Both the position numbers and the translations under genes were made by a program. The notes under the pieces are model-generated. The model had not been told where the DNA came from, searched no databases, and saw nothing but the letters and a program-made list of their open reading frames with translations. Below are positions 10,603 through 19,106 of a DNA stretch of 64,000 nucleotides, piece after piece; within the stretch, counting starts at the first letter, position 1, and the number at the start of each line of letters is the position of its first letter. The stretch spans positions 5,084,001-5,148,000 of the forward strand of contig NW_026946359.1 of assembly GCF_035222275.1 (NCBI RefSeq), read 5' to 3'. Source of the DNA: Podospora bellae-mahoneyi (lineage: Eukaryota; Ascomycota; Sordariomycetes; Sordariales; Podosporaceae).

Positions 10603-11259
10603 ACGAAGACAGCCATTCTTCTCGCCGTCCTGTTTGTCAGGGCCAGCTCCCTTCCTGTCGCTCTATCTCTCGAGGCCAAGGTATATCTGTCCCTTTCTGT
10701 GAGTCACACAGCGGTGTTGATCTGTGCATAGGAGACACAAGACCGCCATGTTCACCCTGCCGGGGCTTGGCAGTCTCCCACAGTTGATGCCACGAGCACC
10801 CGTGCGCAGTGGGTGTCCTCATACGGAAACAAACCCCCAAAGAAGGCCCAGGAGAATGAGCCGACTGTGAATGGTACGAGCACTCGTGTACAGTGGGTGT
10901 CCTCCTACGGTAACAATCCCCCCAAAAAAGCTCAAGAGAGCCCCACTGTGGATGCAACAAGCACTCGGGCAAAGTGGGTGTCCTCCTATGGTAACAAACC
11001 CCCGAAGAAGGGAGCGTCGTTTTCAGACCATTGGGTAAGTTGCTCGTTGTCTTAGAAGCTACCTCCATACCTATAGTCAGTGTGGTTCCAGGATACATGC
11101 TAACACCTTCCTCACCAGCTTCCTGTCGGTCCCGGTTACTTGGACCTTGATGCACTCGAGTCTGGCTACCATGCCCACTTGATGATCATGCACGACTCGA
11201 CTTCTTGGCTTCAGTCCGGGATGACGGCCATCAAGGGTTTCATGCGCAGGTTCGCTTAA
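10603..11259 (+). CDS. secreted repeat-peptide precursor (Kex2-type or RiPP-like), ACG at the expected start
   Basis: Exons 10603-10680, 10732-11034 and 11119-11259 join in phase 0 to 173 codons before TAA. Both introns have good signals (GTATAT..CATAG; GTAAGT..GCTAAC..CACCAG). Exon 1 is a signal peptide (TAILLAVLFVRASS). Exon 2 holds three tandem units of 28, 27 and ~23 residues (10777-11010). Each has the core STR-x-x-WVSSYGN-x-PPKK, ending in a dibasic Lys-Lys that kexin-like proteases could cut. Exon 3 encodes a 46-residue tail ending MRRFA. Cores 1 and 3 differ by four synonymous changes and no replacement, which suggests selection on the peptide. No in-frame ATG precedes the repeats except one at 10543, separated by a TGA at 10570-10572. 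Kex2-processed secreted repeats, fungal RiPP precursors and pheromone precursors share this layout. I do not recognise the core peptide. Confidence 0.7.
10777..11010 (+). repeat. three coding tandem repeats (84/81/69 bp)
   Basis: Units begin at 10777, 10861 and 10942. Within the 12-codon core, units 1 and 2 differ at six codons (one Lys to Asn replacement) and units 1 and 3 at four, all silent. Confidence 0.9.
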
Positions 11260-11719
11260 GGCTATGGCACTGCCAGCCAGTGTTTGTTTGTTGGAGGAAG
11301 CCATTCGACGGGGTGCCGTACTGCCGGTGCACCGCCTGCTATTCATTGAGGTAATCTGAGTCATAAATGTAGAGGATTGAAGTGGGATGGTTCTTTCTTT
11401 TCCTTCCTTGACCTTTTCGTCTTAACGGTTGATTTGGCTTCGGAGGCCACTGGATGGTTTACAAGGACCAAACACAAGGCATCTGGGCCTGAAAAAACAC
11501 TTACTTTGCTCCAATGATAATATAACTGCCTCATTTAGGTAGCTACTTAGGTACCTACTATCTCACATAACGAGTAACACACCAATACACTGATCTCTCA
11601 GCAACTTTTAGAGTCCAAGCCTACCGCCTTTCAGCCATTAAAACACAAACCAAGTAGGTGGCGGTTGAGGAATCGAGATTTTGTTGGTTACCTATCATTT
11701 GATGGCAAGTACAGACATA
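11260..11719. other. intergenic, no gene seen
   Basis: 3' flank of the repeat-peptide gene. AT-rich with no supported coding sequence. Confidence 0.45.
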
Positions 11720-12257
11720 TGCAGTGCTGATAGACAACTTGGACTGCGTTTTGTCTCTGCCGATAGCTGACCCTCCCGATCCAGGCCCAACCAACATCTT
11801 ATTTGACGAAGCCTCGGGGTGTATAACCGCCCTCGTTGATTATGACTTTTCCTGGATCTCTCACCCCTCTTACGAGTTTCTGCGCTCATTCGATGGTCTC
11901 GGGGGCTAATTTCGAGGCTGGTCCAGCGACGAAGAGAGCCAGGAAGTAGCGTTGAGAGATGCCAAACTCCACGGGTTTCCTGTCTCCCTACCATCCACCA
12001 CCGAGTCAGACTCGGGAGTTGATTGGGTTGTTGCGAAGGCCCGGGAGGAGGCATTGGAGGCTGAAGGAGTCAAACGACCAAGGGCTATGGAAGGTATCGA
12101 TAGGGTGGCTGACGTTGACACAATCCTATGTGCTACTTTGCCATGGCGCGTGACCAACACCGACATCTTGGCTCGCCAGACTGAGGAGGTTATCATTAAA
12201 TGCAGAAACAATAATGAGGAGCATCTTGACAAGTTGTTGACCCGCCTGGGATTCTGA
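11720..12257 (+). pseudogene. aminoglycoside/choline-kinase-like phosphotransferase, 5'-truncated and interrupted
   Basis: The open frame contains DPGPTNILFDEASG and ALVDYDFSWISHPSYEF. These correspond to the catalytic-loop Asn and the metal-binding Asp region of APH-fold kinases (HxDxxxxN ... I/LVDxD). The His/Asp of the first motif has become ADPPDPGPTN. A TAA at 11907-11909 interrupts the frame; the same frame then stays open for 116 codons to 12257 with family-like helical sequence (LRDAKLHGF, AKAREEALEAEG). The N-terminal lobe is missing, and nothing upstream encodes it. CAA to TAA would be a single C-to-T change. It is most likely a decayed copy. An alternative is two partial transcripts. 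Confidence 0.7.
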
Positions 12258-12887
12258 TCTCTGGTACACTAAGGCAGATAGTCGGTTGGACGTGGTTTAA
12301 ATGGTCCATGGGTCGGACTTCGATGCAGCGGAGGCAGAAGGAGGAAATCGATATTTTATGTGCTCCGCGTTCTAGAAAAGTTTTTTTTATGTATTAATGC
12401 CAATATGTATCTTTGGGCTTACTAAAATGAACAGAGATAGACACATGCTACAACATATACATAGGTAGGCAGGTACAGTGAGGTTGTGTCCTTATTTTCC
12501 CTTGTGGTTTCGGTATGAAGTTGTGATGGATAGGCACTTTAGCAACCACCGGCTAAATCGTCAACCTTGGAGCACACAATTGTGGGTCGAGCACATCTCA
12601 CTTATGTCATGTTGATGTTCTGTCGATGTCATGTTGATGGAGCGGCGAGTATCTTGACTGGAATTGCGGTGAATAAGTCTTTTGCTAGGGGACAGATGGT
12701 GATTGTGGATGGTGTTGTGAAGGTCCCTGATTGTGACCGCGGAGCCACATACCACTACACTATGAACCCACGTTGCATAAAAGCATCAAATCAATCAAGC
12801 TGCCCAAGCTCGATCGATCCAGTCGTTATATACGTTCACGCACTGCATGTTGGCCATACCTGTCAGCCAGTGCCGTGATACTGATGA
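12258..12887. other. intergenic, no gene seen
   Basis: 630 bp without supported features. Confidence 0.4.
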
Positions 12888-13180
12888 CTAGAAGAGGCAC
12901 TTGTACCCGACAATGGCTGCGCCAAGCATCATCAATTCATAGCCCCTGAAGTCAACACGCCCAGCACTGCTCCTGATTGTCGTGGCGACGGCTGAAGCCC
13001 CGCTGCCCGAGGTCGGCCTGTGTGAGGTGGGAGCGGTAGTGATGGAAGAGTTACCGTGAGCTGAGATTGGCATGGTGCCGAGATCAGGCTCAGTCGCGGT
13101 TGCAGTCAAGGTGATAGAATCATCGTGAGCTGTAATCAGCATGGTGTTGAGGCCGGGCTCTGTGTATGTCGACGATATAT
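12888..13180 (-). pseudogene. possible 3' end of a Ser/Thr-rich cell-surface protein gene
   Basis: On the minus strand the frame ending at 12888 encodes two related Ser/Thr-rich units (EPGLNTMLITAHDDS and EPDLGTMPISAHGNS). A further Ser/Thr/Pro stretch and a hydrophobic C-terminus (ELMMLGAAIVGYKCLF) follow, as in GPI-anchored or membrane-tethered wall proteins. Upstream of about 13180 the frame runs into the transposase-bearing segment and loses this character. The rest of the gene seems to have been cut off. No family is recognised. Confidence 0.35.
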
Positions 13181-13314
13181 CCTTTTCCCAGCATGCCCGG
13201 TGGTGCTCACCACTGTGATCTCCACACCGGTTTAATATCAAAAATTTTCGACCTTTCGTGTTATTTTCTTCACAATTCAACCAAAACCACCGCTTTTTTA
13301 CTATTTCAAAATAG

Positions 13315-13938
13315 AATCCCAAATTCAAACGGCCCTTCAATACCTAGAAGAAAACCTGGGAGCTCCAGTGGCACGCGTCGCCCGGGAACATGGCCTTGAA
13401 CGCAGTCAGCTTCAATCTCGCCTCGAGGGCCATGGGCCTACCAAAGGGCGTGAGCCACCACACATGCGTCTAAGCGATCCAGAAGAAGTTGTGATTTGCC
13501 GGTATATCGATCGCCTGGATGCTCTCAATATGGCAGTACGCCCTGAGTATATCACAGAGGCAGCAAACCGGATCCTCCTAGCCAGGTGCTCGCTGCCGTC
13601 GTCAAAGAGCATGGGTTACAGCCTGAGGACATATGGAATATGGACGAGACGGGGTTTCGAAATCGGGGTGGGCAAGAGCCAGCTTATTGTGATCAAGCGC
13701 AAGAGAGCTCACTACTTTGATATTCCTGAGAATAGGGAATCGGCCACGGCGCTCGAAGCTATCTCGGCCGTTGGGCGCTTTTGCCCACCCTTCTTGGTCT
13801 TGGTTGGCCAACTTCACATGACCCAGTGGCACGAGCAGGAGAAAGTGGAGCCAGAGACTGTGATATCGACCTCCCTCAGTTGCTATTCGAATGAGGAGCT
13901 TTCTTTGGAAGGGCTGAAGCACTCCGGCCGAAATTTCT
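13315..13938 (+). mobile_element. pogo/Fot1-like (Tc1/mariner superfamily) transposase remnant
   Basis: From about 13320 the plus strand encodes IQTALQYLEENLGAPVARVA, then REHGLERSQLQSRLEG. This is a pogo-type N-terminal helix-turn-helix, followed by a CENP-B-like segment (LSDPEEVVICRYIDRLDALN). A frame change near 13600 gives VVKEHGLQPEDIWNMDETGF, with the first catalytic Asp of the DDE domain in NMDETGF. A second shift near 13660 returns to the first frame: VGKSQLIVIKRKRAHYF and ENRESATALEAISAVGRFCP. The copy ends at a stop near 13938, before the remaining catalytic acidic residues. It is non-autonomous and dead. I could not define terminal inverted repeats. Confidence 0.82.
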
Positions 13939-13988
13939 GATGGATCTGGTGTTTTGAAGCGGTTACGGCGTTTTTAGTTCAAGAGGTT

Positions 13989-13989
<1 letters not shown>

Positions 13990-14057
<68 letters not shown>
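13990..14057. repeat. (GATT)17 tetranucleotide microsatellite
   Basis: Seventeen uninterrupted GATT units (68 bp). It lies at the 3' side of the LINE remnant read on the minus strand. It may be that element's simple-repeat tail; that is inference. Confidence 0.95.
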
Positions 14058-14354
14058 AACGCCCGGGCGGCTAAGCCGAAAGGGCAACTATTACCGATTG
14101 AAGCATACACTCCCCAAGATATGCCCTGATCTCCCTAAAGCCCCATGCAAAGACCGATCTAGCTTATACACTCTTTTTTCCCCTTTCTCTACGTATTCTC
14201 GTGGGTTAATAGGATTGTTAATAGGTTGGCTTGAAAGTCGGTTCTCCAAGTATTCAACGTCCCATCTTCGGCGGCTGAAGCGGTACCTGCTATCTATAGC
14301 ACGAGGTAATAGGTGTAGGGTCGGTGGAGAGTGGTGGTTGGTCGGTTAGGTATT

Positions 14355-14605
14355 TCAGTTGGCCTGCGGTTGGTTCGCGTCGAGTCGGCCCGTGGACATT
14401 GCGAACTGAATCGTTGCCCGAACGGTCTTGACGTTCGGAGTCCAGTCTTCTTTATCCGACGGCGACTTCCCTCCTAGATAGAAGAAAATATTGCCTCTGT
14501 GAGTGGTTTTGCGCTAGAGCATCTCTGCTCGGTACGCCGTCCATTTCTTGCACCGGGAGAGGAAGAGTTCCACTGTCTCTCTCGCTTGTCCGAGGGTGGC
14601 TAGAA
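14355..14605 (-). mobile_element. Tad-like LINE (non-LTR retrotransposon) ORF2 3' end, degenerate
   Basis: The minus strand encodes QARETVELFLSRCKKWTAYR, then an in-frame TAG, then THRGNIFFYLGGKSPSDKED, WTPNVKTVRATIQFAMSTGR and a final stop at 14355. This is the characteristic end of fungal LINE ORF2 proteins: the cysteine/His segment after RNase H, FYLGGKS and the ATI-F-A-TGRL block. The element is strongly 5'-truncated, as is usual for LINE copies. It begins ~25 bp after the 5' half of a 5S gene on the same strand. The in-frame stop confirms inactivity. Confidence 0.78.
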
Positions 14606-14629
14606 AATAACATTGCGGTCAATTACTTG

Positions 14630-14686
14630 TTTAACTAGGGGAGAGCGGACGGGATCCCGTGTATTCAACTGCCTATGATCGTATGT
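14630..14686 (-). pseudogene. 5S rRNA fragment, 5' half
   Basis: Read on the minus strand from 14686, the sequence starts ACATACG(A)TCATA and runs through CGGGATCCCGTCCGCTCTCC to CCCTAG. It matches positions 1-57 of the intact 5S gene at 30440 with only about eight mismatches. It stops abruptly. A truncated LINE follows downstream on the minus strand. Confidence 0.88.
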
Positions 14687-15036
14687 GATATGTTGTGCCG
14701 GCCCATGGGCTTATAACAGAATGGTATAACCTTAAGTTTGTCTCACGGCGTGGCTCGAGCTCGGCTATTTCCGTTGTTGAGGTTGTGCTATCACGACTAA
14801 GTCCACAAAATATGTGTGAAGAAGCGGAGAAGGATTATTTCGAACTCGCCAACGGTCTAGGTGTACACGAAAAAGGAAATTTTCGAAAAAGGACATACTC
14901 CTCAGCTCGCTATGAGTGAAATGCTGAAACCCATCCCCTTGTCTGCTCAACACCGGCACGCCCCCCATATATACAAAGTCAAAACACGTCCGTCTCTTTA
15001 GAATCCCTATTATTGATCACCTTAAAAACGGTTCAA
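14687..15036. other. intergenic, no gene seen
   Basis: Right edge of the repeat-rich island and 3' flank of al-2. Nothing supported. Confidence 0.45.
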
Positions 15037-16941
15037 TCAAGCAGAAAACAAGGCCTTAAGCACCGTCTTTAACCTCCTCCCCCCAGGAACAGTCGCCTTC
15101 CCCCTCTCCAACTCCACACCCCCCTCCAACTCCCTCAGCACCCTCCCAATCTCCATATACGTCTCCACCGCCCCAATCATCGGCCCCCTTGCCTCCTTGG
15201 GAATCCCATTCATTTTCGGCCTCGCCTCATCATACAACTTGAACGCCTCGCTCAGTAATCTCCTCCTCAGGTTCTCCACATGTTTCCCCCTTGGATGGGC
15301 GACGACGTCTTCTGGGGTGAGACCTTCCTCTTTGAGCCAGGTAGTGGGAAGGTAGACCCTTCCCATCTCGGCATCTACAACAATGTCCCGTGCAATGTTG
15401 ACATACTGCAGCGCCACACCCATTGTTCGTGAAGCCGACATGAGCATCTTCTTGCGCTCATCAGGCATCTCTGGCTCGCAGTGCTCGATGATGAGAGCAA
15501 CGCAGAGTTCGCCTACTGTTCCCGCCACGCATTGGCCGTAGTAGTTGAGCTTGTCCTCGTCGGCAATGGGGAACTTGGCCGACTCGGAGGAGTCATGAAA
15601 AGAAAATTGGGAGTCGAGCTCGAAGCCCTCGATGAGTTGGTAGAGAGGCTGAGAGGGGAGAATGGTAGCTGGGAGATACTTGAGTGCTGACTTTGCCTCG
15701 GGTGGGAAAGCCTCGTCGATATAATCGTCGATCCGGGCTTTGTTGGCTTTTACGTCGGACTTGTAGTGGAGGTCGAGAAACTTGTAGAGCTTGGTGGTCC
15801 AGGACTTGACTTCGGCGCGGGAGGTGGAGTCGTCGATGAGATCATCGGCGAGGCGGCAGAAGGAGTACCTGGAGAGCTGTTAGTGACATGCTGAGCAAGA
15901 TGGGAGGTGGGATGGACTTACAGAAGAATCAAATCGATGCGAAGACGGCCGGTAAAAAGCGAGTTGGCCAGGTAGAAGCTTCTGCTCTTTGCCTTCAGCC
16001 GAGTCACAGCGTCAGACAGGCCCGCAATCCTTTCGAGATCGTATTGCTTGGTGTTTGAGAACCGGCTCTGGACTAACATCAAAGGCGTGGGAGACCGAGG
16101 CACCTTGGGGAACAGGTGAGGGAAGGCAAAGATGATGGCCAAGTACTGGTCAAAAACTGCCATGCCGAACACAATGAGGATATTGGTCGCGAGGAAGAAG
16201 GTGGCCTCCTCGATGTCAAGGACACCAAACAGACACCATCCCAGCTTCGTGCCGGACTCAATGGCCCAAGTTCCACGTCCCAAAGCCAGCTCGTCCACGA
16301 GCCACAAGTAGACTGTCGGAATGATGATCGGAACCACAGTGGAGGTCAAGGGCAGGGTTAGAATAAATCTGCCCGCAACAGTAAAGGTCAACAAGGCGAA
16401 TGGGAAGGCCCATGCCAGAATAAGTCCCAGATAGGTGCCAGGACCGCCAGTTCTAATCTGGTGAACGCCATAGACCGTCAATGCGACGAGAATGCCCTGT
16501 CCGATAACCTTGCCTCTGGCGATCCGTTGCGGTGAGTTTCTCTGGGTGCTGAGGTACAGAGGGTGGAACAATGGCTTGCTGAGGAGGATGTAGAAGAGCG
16601 AGGTGATGTATGTTTGAATCACGAAGAAGAACAGCTCTTCAATTGGAATTCCATAGAGACGAGGCCCAATGATGGCGTCTGGCGGGTAGGTCCAAATGTT
16701 GCTTCTGATCAAGTATGAGTCCCATGGTAGCGTCGCGAGGAAGGAGACAACTATTAGACTCCCAATCTGGAGGAAGTGTATTCGGTGGAATATTGGGTAG
16801 GCGATAACTGTAAGCAACGCAGCAAGGGGTATCGTGTATTTTAAATGTCTAGACACCAAAGTTAGTATATTTACATGATCGTGTCTCGGGCGGCTCAAAG
16901 GAAGAGAGCAGAGCTTACACAAGGGCATAATCGTAAGCCAT
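15037..16941 (-). CDS. al-2: bifunctional lycopene cyclase / phytoene synthase (AL-2/CarRA type)
   Basis: Exons 16941-16919, 16848-15922 and 15868-15037 join in frame to 593 residues. The tiny first exon gives MAYDYALV, and the second continues [12 protein letters not shown], matching the known start of fungal AL-2 proteins. Residues ~1-235 are the membrane-embedded lycopene cyclase domain (about six to seven hydrophobic helices, with PWDSYLI and [14 protein letters not shown]). The C-terminal half is phytoene synthase, with SRSFYLAN and the two Asp-rich metal sites DDLIDD and DIVVD. In this family the enzyme condenses two geranylgeranyl diphosphates to phytoene and later cyclises lycopene ends. 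The gene is divergent from a mitochondrial thioesterase. CGATC motifs lie at about 17045 and 17194 upstream, similar to White Collar light elements; that function is inference. Confidence 0.96.
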
Positions 16942-18095
16942 GATGAAAAGCGTGTTTGAGTGGTCGTGTAATGAGGTTATTCCGGGGTTCTCCAAGCCTT
17001 GGCTCGTCCCAAGGGCCCAAACGGTGAGAGAGTAAAGCACGTGTCGATCCCAACCAAAAAATGAGGCGTTTACAAGTCAATCCAGCGCGTCATGACAGAA
17101 AGTGACGATTCGTTTGCGGTGAAAGAGAGAGCAAAGCTACACATCCAGGGGAAAGAAAGGACGGGACCCCAAGCAAAATGAACCTTTCGTCATCGATCAA
17201 AGAAGGGGCCAGCCCTTCGGGGCCCGTGGCAGTGTCCGCCCTTTTTCTTGGAGGATCCATATCTAAGCACTCAAACCCACTGCAACATGTCGAGATAGAA
17301 GCGCCAAACAAATCGATTTCGATGGGGGTTGACCCTGGCCTGGCTCTCACATCTATCGGACGAACTGCCCCGTAATCCTGATGTCAGTGCAGCTGGGTCC
17401 CAAGAAGGATGACCCGCATATATTCAGCCCTGATGAGCAAGAGCCCGGTGACCTGTCAGATGCGGTTCTGGATCGGACGGAGTGCCCTGGAAAGTCAAAA
17501 GCGCCGCCGGCAGTAATATTGCCGGAAACAAAAGTACGCCAGAGCGCCGCTGGCGCGGGACCGCATGGGACGGCACTGACAAGAGCGGCTTCGATCTGCG
17601 ACATGGCGATAGAGCGACAGGACGAACTAGGCCCAAGACAGCAAGGTGATCGTGGGTTTGGTGAGTAATTGCTGCTAAATCAAGGGCCAAGACTGGCAGT
17701 GACTCCCTCCGATCCGGTCGTCTGGGGAATTCGGAAACAAATGGAAAAATGCCATGTCCTCATCGCCCGCATCAGGCTGTGATCGTTGATCTCTGAAAAC
17801 GGTTGTGGATGTCAAAGATCGCACAAACCCCTGCCCCGATCGGACACCGCTGTCACGGCAAAACAAGCAGATTCCGCTTCCAAGCGCTTGGCATCCCACT
17901 TTTATCATCAGCCAATCAGAACCAAGGCGCAAATCCTCTAGTTTGTCTTGCTCGGCCTCGGCCCGGACGGAACGTGGAAACCGGCACGGCACCGCGCAAT
18001 TCAACCAAGCACCGACCCTTAATCAAGCCAACCTTTTTCCTCCGTGTCACCTCCGCCGATCGCCGAGATCACAACCATAACCACACATCCCGAAA
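16942..18095. other. divergent promoter region, al-2 / thioesterase
   Basis: 1.15 kb between two divergent genes with no supported ORF. GATC-containing sites at ~17045, 17194 and 17252 are candidate light-responsive elements for al-2; this is unproven. Confidence 0.45.
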
Positions 18096-19106
18096 ATGGT
18101 CCCGAGAATACACACCTACCGTCCGCTCCTGCGGCTTGCCCACCGGCAAATCCCCGCCCAACCCCGACCAAACCTCATCGCCGCCGTCGCGTTCTCAACC
18201 TCCCGGTCGACCCGGAACCAACCACCACCACCACCACCACCACCACCCTCACAAACCCCCTCCAAACCCCTCCCGGAAACCATCCACATCAGCGACGCCT
18301 CCCCTCCCCCTCCCCCAGAGCCTCTCATCACCAAAACCATCCCCAACCGCCGCCCCAACCGCCGCCGTCTGATCTCCCGCCTCCTCTTCGCCGGCACCTT
18401 CCTCCTCCTCGGCACAATCGGCGGCTCAACCCTCCGCCTCTTCATCTCCCCCCCGACCCCTCCCACCCCCGACACCGACCAAGACAAATACGTCATCTCC
18501 GACCTCCACTCCCAAGCCTCCCGCCTCCCCATCGTCCAGCAACTCTCCTCCGACCCAGCCTGGACCAGCTGGGAAGCCTACAACACCCTCCCCCCCTCCC
18601 ACCGCGCCCAGCACATAACAGCCCACACCCTCCGCGGCTCCCGCGGCGTGGGCGGCTACCAGCGCATCTTCCACAACGCCTCCACCGGCGAGCTCGTCTC
18701 GGTGATCTTCTTCGGTCCGGCCACCATCGGCTGGCCGGGTGTTGTTCACGGGGGGTGTTTAGCCACCATTCTGGATGAGAGCTGCGGTAGGGCGGCGTTT
18801 AAGCAATGGGGTGGGCTGGCGGGTGTGACTGCCAAGCTGAATATCGAATACAAAAAGGCGACGTTGGCGAATGGGTTCTATATCATAAGAGTAAGACCAA
18901 GGACGGAGGAGGAGTTGCCTGAACGTGAGAGGGGGAAGAGGCATTACAAGAGCTGGGTGGACGCGGTGATTGAGGAGCCGGCTACGGGGCATGTGACGGT
19001 GAAGGCGGAGGCGTTGTTTGTGGGGGGGAAGGGGGATGGGAAGGGGGAGGGTAAGAAGAAGTTTAGTTGGGGGGGGAAGGTGCAGGATGCGCATGCCGAG
19101 TTTTGA
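18096..19106 (+). CDS. mitochondrial hotdog-fold thioesterase (4HBT/PaaI-like)
   Basis: Single exon, 336 residues. The N-terminus is rich in Arg, Ser and Ala without acidic residues, as in a mitochondrial presequence. It contains a nine-Pro run and is followed by a hydrophobic segment (LLFAGTFLLLGTIGGSTL) that could anchor it in the inner membrane. The C-terminal ~170 residues are a hotdog domain with GWPGVVHGGCLATILDE, the usual active-site helix of 4HBT thioesterases, then strands including LNIEYKK and GHVTVKAEALFV. The family hydrolyses acyl-CoA thioesters; the substrate here is unknown. Homologous fungal proteins are annotated as FMP10-like or thioesterase-superfamily. Codons in the first third are extremely C-rich. 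That also creates a shadow His run in another frame. Confidence 0.88.
   Translation: MVPRIHTYRPLLRLAHRQIPAQPRPNLIAAVAFSTSRSTRNQPPPPPPPPPSQTPSKPLPETIHISDASPPPPPEPLITKTIPNRRPNRRRLISRLLFAGTFLLLGTIGGSTLRLFISPPTPPTPDTDQDKYVISDLHSQASRLPIVQQLSSDPAWTSWEAYNTLPPSHRAQHITAHTLRGSRGVGGYQRIFHNASTGELVSVIFFGPATIGWPGVVHGGCLATILDESCGRAAFKQWGGLAGVTAKLNIEYKKATLANGFYIIRVRPRTEEELPERERGKRHYKSWVDAVIEEPATGHVTVKAEALFVGGKGDGKGEGKKKFSWGGKVQDAHAEF

Noticed and set aside
10543-10605. ATG at 10543 as the true start of the repeat-peptide gene
   Set aside because: In frame, but separated by TGA at 10570-10572; no intron of normal length removes the stop and keeps the frame. It also lies too close to the TATA box.
10603-11259. 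Identification of the repeat gene as the alpha-pheromone precursor
   Set aside because: The repeat core lacks the paired cysteines and the Trp-Cys...Cys pattern of Sordariomycete alpha-pheromones, and no STE13-type dipeptide spacers are seen.
13990-14057. CRISPR-like array
   Set aside because: A simple tetranucleotide microsatellite with no spacers, in a eukaryotic genome.
17090-18004. Several 65-110-codon ORFs between al-2 and the thioesterase gene
   Set aside because: Overlap on both strands, no domains or splice structure; consistent with promoter DNA.
18044-18778. Pro/His-rich 244-codon ORF and a frame with a His run overlapping the thioesterase gene
   Set aside because: Out-of-frame products of the C-rich presequence region; the true frame carries the hotdog domain.
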